Of a stretch of DNA of 64,000 nucleotides, positions 43,364-51,165 are shown piece after piece. Location of the stretch: positions 5,676,501 to 5,740,500 of the forward strand of contig NZ_CP129672.1 in assembly GCF_030505195.1 (NCBI RefSeq), in the 5' to 3' direction. Made by a program: the position numbers and the translations under genes. The notes beneath the pieces were generated by a model. That model saw only the letters and a program-made list of their open reading frames with translations, had not been told where the DNA came from and made no database searches. This DNA is from Comamonas testosteroni (GTDB lineage Bacteria > Pseudomonadota > Gammaproteobacteria > Burkholderiales > Burkholderiaceae_C). Each line of letters opens with the position of its first letter. Within the stretch, counting starts at the first letter, position 1.

Positions 43364-44713
43364 ATGAACGATACAAAACCATCTCCATTTGGGACTCGGC
43401 GTACTCAGATTGCAATTGCTGCAATCCTAGTAGTTGGCGCTCTTTCTGCTGCACTAATTCTTCGCAGTGGTCCAGACAGCAGCAGTGCTAAAGGTGCCGG
43501 AGGTCAGGGGCACTCAGAAGCCGCTAGCCACGCAGACACAGAACATCACGGCGAGAAGCAAAGCGGTGATCACAAAGATGAAAAAGGACACGCAGATGGT
43601 GAGCACCATGATGAAAAAGAGCAAAAGGACGGAGCCAAGTCTGCAGAGAAGAAAAGCGCCGAAGGTGCTCATGATGACGATGAAGGTCTAATCCAAATGG
43701 ATTCGCAGCGTATGCAGGCTGCAGGCATTCGAACCGCAGAGGTCGGCGCTGCAACTGTTCGCTCAGTACTGCAACTTCCGGGGGAAATACGCTTCAACGA
43801 AGACAAAACGGCTCACGTTGTCCCTCGAGTCCCTGGCGTCGTCGACTCGGTACCCGCCAATCTCGGGCAGGTTGTAAAGAAGGGGCAGTTGCTGGCTGTG
43901 TTGAGCAGTGCGGCTGTTTCTGAGCAACGAAGTGAACTTCAAGCCGCTAGCCAACGCTTAGCACTGGCGCGTACAAGCTATGCCAGAGAGCAAAAGCTGT
44001 GGGAGGAGAAGGTATCGGCTGAACAGGATTACTTGCAGGCTCGGCAGACACTGCGCGAGGCAGAAATTGCCGTTTCAAATGCTCAACAGAAATTGGCAGC
44101 CAACGGCGCCGGAGGCGGTGGCGGTGCACTAAACCGATTTGAATTAAGGGCTCCTTTTGACGGAGTGATCGTCGAGAAGCATCTCGCCGTCGGTGAAGCT
44201 GTTCAGGACACTACCCAAGTTTTCACAATCTCAGACTTGCGCTCCGTTTGGGCTGAAATGAGGGTTGCAGCATCTGACTTGCCCGCCGTGAAGGTAGGGG
44301 AAAAAGCAACTGTCAAAGCGACAGCATTCTCGTCGTCTGCGACTGGGGTGGTTGCTTACGTGGGTGCTCTGATTGGCCAGGAAACACGTACCGCTCCTGC
44401 TCGAATCACTCTAGAGAATCCTGAAGGTGCGTGGCGCCCAGGTCTATTCGTTAATGTGGAGTTGACGGCCTCTTCGCAACAAGTGCCAGTGGCGGTAGCT
44501 TCCAGTGCTATCCAGCGTCTGGACGGCCAAAACAGTGTTGTGTTTGTGCCCGTCAAGGGGGGTTTCCGAGCTCAACCTGTACGCGTTGGTCGCTCAGATC
44601 CCCAGACAACAGAAATTCTTGAAGGGCTGAAGTCCGGCCAGTCCTATGTGACTGAAGGCAGCTTCATGCTTAAGGCCGAACTGGGCAAGGCTACAGCCGA
44701 GCACGCACACTAA
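43364..44713 (+). CDS. czcB: CzcB-like membrane-fusion protein, His-rich
   Basis: A 449-residue periplasmic adaptor with one N-terminal membrane anchor and an approximately 60-residue His/Asp/Glu-rich segment (HADTEHHGEK, GEHHDEKEQK) that probably binds Zn/Co/Cd. The lipoyl/hairpin and beta-barrel domains of the HlyD/RND adaptor family follow. It starts 22 bases after czcC; the ribosome site is weak. Confidence 0.88.
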   Translation: MNDTKPSPFGTRRTQIAIAAILVVGALSAALILRSGPDSSSAKGAGGQGHSEAASHADTEHHGEKQSGDHKDEKGHADGEHHDEKEQKDGAKSAEKKSAEGAHDDDEGLIQMDSQRMQAAGIRTAEVGAATVRSVLQLPGEIRFNEDKTAHVVPRVPGVVDSVPANLGQVVKKGQLLAVLSSAAVSEQRSELQAASQRLALARTSYAREQKLWEEKVSAEQDYLQARQTLREAEIAVSNAQQKLAANGAGGGGGALNRFELRAPFDGVIVEKHLAVGEAVQDTTQVFTISDLRSVWAEMRVAASDLPAVKVGEKATVKATAFSSSATGVVAYVGALIGQETRTAPARITLENPEGAWRPGLFVNVELTASSQQVPVAVASSAIQRLDGQNSVVFVPVKGGFRAQPVRVGRSDPQTTEILEGLKSGQSYVTEGSFMLKAELGKATAEHAH

Positions 44714-44726
44714 GCAAGGGCTGCAA

Positions 44727-47700
44727 ATGTTCGAACGAATTATCCGATTTGCCATTGAGCAGCGCTGGCTGGTCATGGTTGCCGTTCTGGCCCTAGCGGC
44801 TCTTGGCGTATACAACTATCAACGCCTCGCTATTGATGCTGTACCTGACATTACCAATGTTCAGGTACAGATCAATACGCAGGCCAGCGGCTACTCACCG
44901 CTTGAGACTGAGCAGCGAGTCACTTACCCAATTGAAACGGTGATGGCCGGCCTGCCCAATCTGGAACAGACTCGCTCGCTGTCGCGCTACGGCCTGTCGC
45001 AAGTGACAGTAGTGTTTAAAGATGGCACTGACATCTACTTTGCTCGCCAGTTAGTCAACGAACGCATCCAACAGGCCCGTGACAATCTTCCCGCTGGTGT
45101 CACTCCCACGCTGGGACCTATCTCTACAGGTTTGGGTGAGATCTATCTTTGGACCGTTGAGGCCGAGGACGGTGCAAAGAAGGCAGATGGAACGCCTTAC
45201 ACACCTATGGATCTGCGCGAGATACAGGACTGGGTGATCAAACCGCAACTGCGTAATGTGCCTGGTGTCACTGAAATCAACTCTATTGGCGGGTTCGCGA
45301 AAGAGTATCTGGTTTCGCCACGCCCAGAACAGCTGGCGTCCTATGGTTTCACTCTTGCTGACCTGGTTGCTGCGTTGGAACGCAACAATACCAATGTGGG
45401 AGCTGGATACATTGAGCGTCAAGGTGAACAATATTTGATCCGTGCCCCGGGTCAAGTCTCTGGCATTGCTGACATTCGAGAAGTGATCGTGGGTTCGGCT
45501 CAAGGCCAGCCCATACGTATTCGTGATTTGGCAGAGGTTGGCTTGGGTCGTGAGCTTCGCACTGGAGCTGCCACGGATAACGGCCGAGAGGTCGTGCTTG
45601 GCACGGTCTTCATGCTGATCGGGGAGAACAGCCGTGTGGTCTCGCAGGCTGTGGCTGCACGTATGGAGCAGATTAACCGCAGTCTTCCTGAAGGCGTGAA
45701 AGCGATCACGGTCTACGATCGCACAAACCTCGTCGATAAAGCCATCGCAACGGTCAAGAAGAATTTGGTGGAAGGTGCGGCTTTAGTTGTTGTCATCCTC
45801 TTCCTTTTCCTAGGCAACCTCCGCGCGGCCCTGATTACAGCGCTGATCATTCCGTTGTCCATGCTGTTCACCTTTACTGGCATGGTGCAATACAAAGTCA
45901 GTGCCAACTTGATGAGTCTGGGCGCTCTTGACTTCGGCATCATCATTGATGGCGCGGTGGTCATTGTGGAGAACTGCGTGCGTCGTCTTGCCCACGCGCA
46001 AGAAGCACGCGGACGCTCTTTGACGCGCAGTGAACGCTTCCACGAAGTATTTGCTGCAGCCAAGGAAGCGCGTCGGCCATTGTTGTTTGGACAATTGATC
46101 ATCATGGTGGTCTATTTGCCAATCTTTGCGCTCACGGGTGTAGAGGGCAAGATGTTCCATCCCATGGCGCTGACTGTGGTGATCGCGCTTGCTGGCGCAA
46201 TGCTGCTGTCCATTACCTTCATTCCTGCGGCGATTGCTCTTTTCATGGGCAACAAGGTTGCGGAGAAGGAAAATCGCCTCATGGTTTGGGCGCGTCGCGT
46301 TTATGCACCAGCCCTTCATCGCGTCATGAGAGCTCCTGCAGTTGTTCTGACTGCAGCTGGTGTGGCGGTGGTGCTAAGCCTGCTGCTGGCAACGCGTCTT
46401 GGTAGTGAATTTGCACCAAACCTCAACGAGGGCGATTTCGCCATTCAGGCTCTGCGGATTCCAGGAACCAGCCTGACCCAGTCCCTTGAGATGCAAATGC
46501 AGATCGAGAAAACCTTGAAGAAAGAGTTTCCTGAGATCGACAGGGTATTTGCTCGTACAGGTACCGCGGAGATTGCCTCTGACCCGATGCCTCCGAACAT
46601 TTCGGACGGCTACATCATGCTTAAGCCGCAGTCCGAATGGCCGGATCCGGCACGTACACGAGACGATTTGCTGGCAGCAATTCAGGCCGCCGCAGATCGA
46701 GTTCCAGGCAACAATTTCGAGTTCTCTCAACCCATTCAGCTGCGCTTCAATGAGTTGATATCGGGTGTGCGTAGTGATGTCGCTGTAAAGATTTTTGGCG
46801 ACGACATGACCGTGCTGGAGAAGAACGCACAAGCTGTCGCAGGCATGTTGCAGCAAATTTCTGGAGCCTCTGAAGTCAAGGTCGAACAGACCACAGGCTT
46901 GCCAATGCTCACCGTGAAAATCGACCGTGAGAAGGCCTCGCGCTATGGTTTGAACATGGGTGACGTGCAAGACACCATCAGTACGGCACTGGGCGGTCGT
47001 GAAGCCGGCACAGTTTTCGAAGGCGACAAGCGATTCGACATTCAGGTTCGCTTGCCGGACGAAGTGCGCAATGACATGGAAGCGATAGGACGCCTACCTA
47101 TCGCGCTTCCACGCGGTACGGATGGCCGACTTGGTTTTGTTCCGCTTTCGGCCGTGGCTAGTTTTGATATCGCACCAGGCCCTAACCAGGTGAGCCGAGA
47201 GGATGGTAAGCGCCGCATCGTGGTGAGTGCCAACGTGCGCGGACGTGATATTGGATCTTTCGTCACAGAAGCACAACAACGCCTCGAATCGCTGCAACTG
47301 CCTGCCGGCTACTGGACCCGATGGGGCGGAACCTTCGAGAACCTCGAGTCGGCTAGAAAACGCTTGACGATTGTTGTGCCGGCAGCATTGCTGATGGTCT
47401 TTGTCTTGCTGTTTGCAATGTTCGGCAATGTTCGTGATGGTCTCATCGTGTTCACGGGCATTCCGTTTGCGCTGACAGGTGGCATCTTGGCGCTCTGGAT
47501 GCGCGGTATTCCTTTATCCATCTCGGCAGCGATCGGGTTTATCGCGCTGTCAGGCGTGGCAGTGCTCAATGGCTTGGTGATGATTGCCTACATCCGATCG
47601 CTGCGCGAAGAAGGAAAGCGCCTATATGAAGCAGTCACTGAAGGTGCTTTGACCCGACTGCGGCCAGTTCTGATGACCGCGTTGGTTGCATCGCTAGGCT

Positions 47701-47900
47701 TTGTTCCGATGGCCATCGCAACGGGCACAGGCGCGGAAGTTCAGCGCCCCTTGGCCACAGTGGTGATCGGCGGGATCTTGTCGTCGACTTTGCTGACCCT
47801 TCTCGTGTTGCCATTGCTTTATAGCTTGATACACCGCAAGGATCTCTCCGAGACGGAGGATGAGCAGGTGTTGGCGTCTACTGAGGAAAAGCCAGCCTGA
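44727..47900 (+). CDS. czcA: CzcA-like heavy-metal RND transporter
   Basis: A 1,057-residue inner-membrane RND pump of normal length. Membrane helix 4 carries DFGIIIDGAVVIVEN (Asp402), the HME1 signature linked to Zn/Co/Cd rather than Cu/Ag pumps. It uses the proton gradient to drive metal through CzcB and CzcC. AAGGGC lies before the ATG, 14 bases after czcB. Confidence 0.92.
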   Translation: MFERIIRFAIEQRWLVMVAVLALAALGVYNYQRLAIDAVPDITNVQVQINTQASGYSPLETEQRVTYPIETVMAGLPNLEQTRSLSRYGLSQVTVVFKDGTDIYFARQLVNERIQQARDNLPAGVTPTLGPISTGLGEIYLWTVEAEDGAKKADGTPYTPMDLREIQDWVIKPQLRNVPGVTEINSIGGFAKEYLVSPRPEQLASYGFTLADLVAALERNNTNVGAGYIERQGEQYLIRAPGQVSGIADIREVIVGSAQGQPIRIRDLAEVGLGRELRTGAATDNGREVVLGTVFMLIGENSRVVSQAVAARMEQINRSLPEGVKAITVYDRTNLVDKAIATVKKNLVEGAALVVVILFLFLGNLRAALITALIIPLSMLFTFTGMVQYKVSANLMSLGALDFGIIIDGAVVIVENCVRRLAHAQEARGRSLTRSERFHEVFAAAKEARRPLLFGQLIIMVVYLPIFALTGVEGKMFHPMALTVVIALAGAMLLSITFIPAAIALFMGNKVAEKENRLMVWARRVYAPALHRVMRAPAVVLTAAGVAVVLSLLLATRLGSEFAPNLNEGDFAIQALRIPGTSLTQSLEMQMQIEKTLKKEFPEIDRVFARTGTAEIASDPMPPNISDGYIMLKPQSEWPDPARTRDDLLAAIQAAADRVPGNNFEFSQPIQLRFNELISGVRSDVAVKIFGDDMTVLEKNAQAVAGMLQQISGASEVKVEQTTGLPMLTVKIDREKASRYGLNMGDVQDTISTALGGREAGTVFEGDKRFDIQVRLPDEVRNDMEAIGRLPIALPRGTDGRLGFVPLSAVASFDIAPGPNQVSREDGKRRIVVSANVRGRDIGSFVTEAQQRLESLQLPAGYWTRWGGTFENLESARKRLTIVVPAALLMVFVLLFAMFGNVRDGLIVFTGIPFALTGGILALWMRGIPLSISAAIGFIALSGVAVLNGLVMIAYIRSLREEGKRLYEAVTEGALTRLRPVLMTALVASLGFVPMAIATGTGAEVQRPLATVVIGGILSSTLLTLLVLPLLYSLIHRKDLSETEDEQVLASTEEKPA

Positions 47901-47925
47901 TACAAGTAGTTCAATTCACCTCATA

Positions 47926-47954
47926 AAAGCCATGGCCTCTAAGGCCATGGCTTT
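47926..47954 (+). terminator. Terminator after czcA
   Basis: Perfect 12-bp stem AAAGCCATGGCC/GGCCATGGCTTT with loop TCTAA, then T's. Confidence 0.95.
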
Positions 47955-47976
47955 TTTCTTGTAACAATACTTAATA

Positions 47977-47990
47977 TGACAACATTGTCA
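47977..47990. promoter_or_regulatory. TGACAA-N2-TTGTCA operator copy
   Basis: TGACAA-CA-TTGTCA, identical in its arms to the palindrome between the response regulator and czcC. It lies 110 bases before the DUF4148-like gene, suggesting shared control. Confidence 0.7.
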
Positions 47991-48099
47991 CATTCCTGTT
48001 GGCAATCTGTCGGTGGGTATTTCTACACTTAAGCCATCTTCTCTGAATAGACGACTTTCTTAGATGGAGAAGAAAATCAATTCACTTAAGGAGTATTAA

Positions 48100-48447
48100 A
48101 TGGCTCACCGTAAAATTTTTGCATCTCTCACCGCCGCAGCCGCAATGGCAACCGTTATGGCAATGCCTGGCGTCGCAGTCGCAGATACGTACTGGCACCC
48201 CACAAATAATGAGGCTGGTGTAAAAGTATACCCCGAGCATTTCAAGAGCTCTCGAACCCGTGACCAAGTTCGTGAAGAAGCAGCGAATGCCGTACGAGAG
48301 GGCGGGGACAATCGACTGCGCAGCGGAAACTACCCAGCTGAGGCGAAAGGTACGGAGCCCGAAAAGACACGTCAGCAAGTTATCGACGAACTGATTAAAG
48401 AAACCCCTTCGCAGCGAGATGCTCGTAACCAAGCTATAGCTGGGTAA
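48100..48447 (+). CDS. Small secreted DUF4148-like protein
   Basis: A 115-residue protein with a signal peptide (to VAVADT). The mature part contains HPTNNEAGVKVYPEHFKSSRTRDQVREE, the pattern of Burkholderiales DUF4148 proteins, which are often induced by metals and lie near metal pumps; the function is unknown. GGAG lies 6 bases before the ATG. It has its own terminator and an upstream operator shared with czc. Confidence 0.7.
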   Translation: MAHRKIFASLTAAAAMATVMAMPGVAVADTYWHPTNNEAGVKVYPEHFKSSRTRDQVREEAANAVREGGDNRLRSGNYPAEAKGTEPEKTRQQVIDELIKETPSQRDARNQAIAG

Positions 48448-48465
48448 TCAGTAATATTTTCTTGG

Positions 48466-48500
48466 CGTGGATTCGTGGTAACACGATCCACGTTTTTTTT
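48466..48500 (+). terminator. Terminator after DUF4148-like gene
   Basis: Stem CGTGGATTCGTG/CACGATCCACG, loop GTAA, then eight T's. Confidence 0.92.
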
Positions 48501-48511
48501 CGCTCAAAAAA

Positions 48512-48536
48512 TGACAAAAATGTAATCGGAATGTCA
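48512..48536 (+). promoter_or_regulatory. Operator upstream of MCR-like gene
   Basis: TGACA at 48512-48516 followed by AAAATGTAATCGGAATGTCA (48517-48536). The 20-base core matches 18 of 20 positions of the site before the CptA-like gene, and its TGTAATC/TGTCA units match the boxes before flgB. It lies about 100 bases before the start codon. Confidence 0.65.
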
Positions 48537-48638
48537 TCGTGCAGATCAGATTTTATCTCTAGGATTGTGGGTTTATATAAATTCAAAAATAGTTTCATTG
48601 AGAAGCTGAATAGTTCTTGATTAAATTCTTTTCGTAAA

Positions 48639-50282
48639 ATGAAGACTTTAAATAAAATAAGTGAATTCCTGCGCTCTAGTGGCATGCAATCAACACGCAT
48701 GATCATTGGAGTTAGTATATGGATTGCTATTTTTTCTAATTATTATCTTTGGCTGAAGATATCTAAACTAGGTGAAGAATCGAATATAAGTTTAATAATA
48801 TCTTTTGTTTTTATATTGATTGGTGTGAATATTTTTTCGATTTCTGTTTTGGGATGGGGGTGGCTTTTAAGGCCAATTGCCAGCATCTTTGTAGTCGGTG
48901 CGGCTTCAGGTGCCTATTTCATGCAAGCATACGGGATTGTTATTGATTCCAATATGATAACTAATGTGCTTCAAACAGACTTCAATGAAGCCTCGGATCT
49001 GATTAACTTGCAGATGATTTTCGTGATCTTGCTGCTGTCGTTGCCTCCATTGTGGTTTATATGGCGCAGAAATTTCTCAAAATCTACTTTTGGCAAACTG
49101 ATATTGCAACGTTTGATGCTTGCTCTCCTGGGGATTTCAATAGCAGTGGTAAGCCTAATTGTTTCTTTTCAGGCGTTCTCCTCAACCATGAGGAACCATA
49201 AGGAGATTCGCTATTTGATTAATCCATACAACGGACTATATGCGGTTTTCAAGAAAATTGACGATTCCCAGAAGAGGAAATCTAAAGATTTGGTAAAAAT
49301 AGGAGAAGGAGCATACATTGAAGGGACTATAGACCCTATAGTATTTCTTGTAGTCGGAGAAACCGCTCGTTCAGATCATTTGGGGTTGAATGGCTATTTA
49401 AGAGATACCACACCTTTGCTATCAAGTCGAAAAGACATTTTGTCATTTAAAAATGCCTGGGCTTGTGGAACGAGCACCGCAGAGTCATTGCCGTGCATGT
49501 TTTCTCATTTATCAAGAGAGGAATTTTTTGATCGAAGCGAAAATTACGAAAATTTATTAGATGTTCTAAAAAGGGCAGGATTGGATGTCCTTTGGGTTGA
49601 CAATCAATCAGGGTGTAAGGGGGTATGTGCGAGAATACCTACTAGTAATCAAGAGATTATCGAAGGTAATATCAATTGCAGAGATGATGGCTGTTTTGAT
49701 GCAGCAGTGTTGAACAATCTCCAAAAGAAAATTGAAGACTTGCCAAAACCTGGCAAAGCTAAAGGAACCGTTATTCTAGTTCACCAAATGGGAAGCCATG
49801 GTCCAGCCTATTACAAGCGCTCTTCATCAGATAGAAAAGCCTACTTCCCAGAGTGTGACTCTTCAGCTCTGCAAACCTGCAGTCGAGACCAAGTAGTTAA
49901 TGCATATGACAATAGCATAAGAGAGACTGATTATTTCATTTCGAATGCAATTGATTGGATTAAGGAAACATATCCAGATCGACCAACTGCAATGATGTAT
50001 GTCTCAGATCATGGCGAGTCTTTAGGAGAAAATAATATATACCTCCATGGCCTACCTTATAGTTTGGCACCCGATGCTCAGAAACGGATTCCTTGGATCG
50101 CTTGGTTCTCTGAATCATTTAAGCGCGAGAAATTCGACGAAAATGGATGTGCTGCTCTATTAGACGTTGATGCCAAGATAAGTCATGATAATTATTTCCA
50201 TTCGGTTTTGGGAATGATGAATGTAAAGTCTGAGATCTACAATCCTGATCTTGATATTTTTAAAAAATGCAGGAAGTATTGA
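48639..50282 (+). CDS. eptA: MCR/EptA-like lipid A phosphoethanolamine transferase
   Basis: A 547-residue enzyme (MCR-1 has 541) with five N-terminal membrane helices and a periplasmic catalytic domain. Metal Glu241 (VVGETARSDH), nucleophile Thr280 (CGTSTAESLPCMFS), His387 (MGSHGPAYY), Asp457/His458 (VSDHGESLG) and His470 (YLHGLPY) keep the MCR-1 spacing, as do Cys276-Cys286 and Cys406-Cys414. It should add phosphoethanolamine to lipid A, lowering the negative charge that polymyxins bind. The DNA is extremely AT-rich (20% GC in one line counted), so it came from a different donor. No clear ribosome site is visible. Resistance is inference. Confidence 0.88.
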   Translation: MKTLNKISEFLRSSGMQSTRMIIGVSIWIAIFSNYYLWLKISKLGEESNISLIISFVFILIGVNIFSISVLGWGWLLRPIASIFVVGAASGAYFMQAYGIVIDSNMITNVLQTDFNEASDLINLQMIFVILLLSLPPLWFIWRRNFSKSTFGKLILQRLMLALLGISIAVVSLIVSFQAFSSTMRNHKEIRYLINPYNGLYAVFKKIDDSQKRKSKDLVKIGEGAYIEGTIDPIVFLVVGETARSDHLGLNGYLRDTTPLLSSRKDILSFKNAWACGTSTAESLPCMFSHLSREEFFDRSENYENLLDVLKRAGLDVLWVDNQSGCKGVCARIPTSNQEIIEGNINCRDDGCFDAAVLNNLQKKIEDLPKPGKAKGTVILVHQMGSHGPAYYKRSSSDRKAYFPECDSSALQTCSRDQVVNAYDNSIRETDYFISNAIDWIKETYPDRPTAMMYVSDHGESLGENNIYLHGLPYSLAPDAQKRIPWIAWFSESFKREKFDENGCAALLDVDAKISHDNYFHSVLGMMNVKSEIYNPDLDIFKKCRKY

Positions 50283-50347
50283 TTTTTGAAGCGATGTTGA
50301 GCAAATGGGTTTCTGACTATCTGGTTGGATAAAGGCATAGCATGGTT

Positions 50348-50708
50348 TGTCGCTATCAGTGGCAAACAGGGGCGTAGCCCGAAGGGGGATGCGAACAAAT
50401 GCTAGGACTACCAGGATTTAGTTCATATTCTCATACGAAGACAGGATTCGTGCAGTTGAACGTTACTTCAAGCTTGGCTTGCGTATCAGGGCCACAATTC
50501 GCCAGTTGGGATACCCAATCAAGAACGCATTGAAAGGCTGGTATCAGCACTTCCTGAAGTATCAGGATTTGTCAGTAAGCCAAGCGCCAAGAGCACCGAA
50601 ATATTCGCTGCAGCAAAGACAGGCAGCGGTTGCTCATTACCTCGTCCACTATCACTGTATTGCTGCCACGATAAGGGTTTTAGGTTACACGGGTCGAGGA
50701 ACCTTGTC
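50348..50708 (+). pseudogene. Diverged ISA-type remnant (copy 3)
   Basis: A decayed relative of ISA. A GGGGGATGCG end-like block is followed by SYEDRIRAVERYFKLGLRIRA...LGYPIKNALKGW and a second repeat, LGYTGRGTLSS, where the similarity stops. There is no intact start and no catalytic domain. The left limit (TGTCGCTATC) is approximate. Confidence 0.7.
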
Positions 50709-50869
50709 GTCTTGCGTCACGGCGATATTCCGAACCAGGCTAAGCCGACCATGACCATGGGCTTCGCGGCAACCGAAAAGAAGATGCTAAAGGTTGGAGA
50801 TAAGGTGAAGTCCTAAGCAGAGGTGATCAATGGCAAGGCATGGTGACGGAGCTGAAACCAAGTCGCTGA
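50709..50869 (+). pseudogene. CusF-like copper-binding protein remnant
   Basis: Directly after the IS remnant the frame from 50718 reads HGDIPNQAKPTMTMGFAATE, then MLKVGDKVK, then a TAA stop. It resumes as AEVINGKA and, after a one-base shift, MVTELKPSR with a stop at 50867-50869. This is the C-terminal half of a CusF-type periplasmic Cu/Ag chaperone, cut by the IS and carrying a stop and a frameshift. Confidence 0.75.
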
Positions 50870-50873
50870 TAGA

Positions 50874-50903
50874 AAAGAGCCTGCCGTCCACGGCAGGCTC
50901 TTT
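50874..50903 (+). terminator. Terminator of the CusF-like remnant
   Basis: Perfect 13-bp stem AAAGAGCCTGCCG/CGGCAGGCTCTTT with loop TCCA. It outlived the gene it served. Confidence 0.9.
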
Positions 50904-51165
50904 GTTCAAGACATTCGTTTAGGCAGCAGACCGTACTAGCAGAGCTCCAAACTCGCAAGTCATCGTGGGCTTTCGTTTACTTTCTGCCAACAGCCGAAGA
51001 TTGGCCTAAAGCAGGCATCCATTAGTGGCAGCACAGGTGTGTGCTTCAGGCTATTGCTGTTTGAAACTCCCCTATGGATCATGTTTTTGCCGGTGCCTGA
51101 AGATCTTTGAGAGTCAGGGTGCTCGGAGCATAGTCGGAGCACCCTACCAAGGGGGCCTATTAATC
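50904..51165. other. Gap with hairpin at the end of the pbr operon
   Basis: No gene is seen. An inverted repeat AGGGTGCTC/GAGCACCCT (51116-51124/51137-51145) lies 20 bases beyond the pbrT stop and may end the leftward pbr transcript, although no strong T-tract follows. Confidence 0.55.

Noticed and set aside
50479..50754. A functional 91-residue protein after the MCR-like gene
   Set aside because: It is the IS remnant read into the CusF fragment in the wrong frame.
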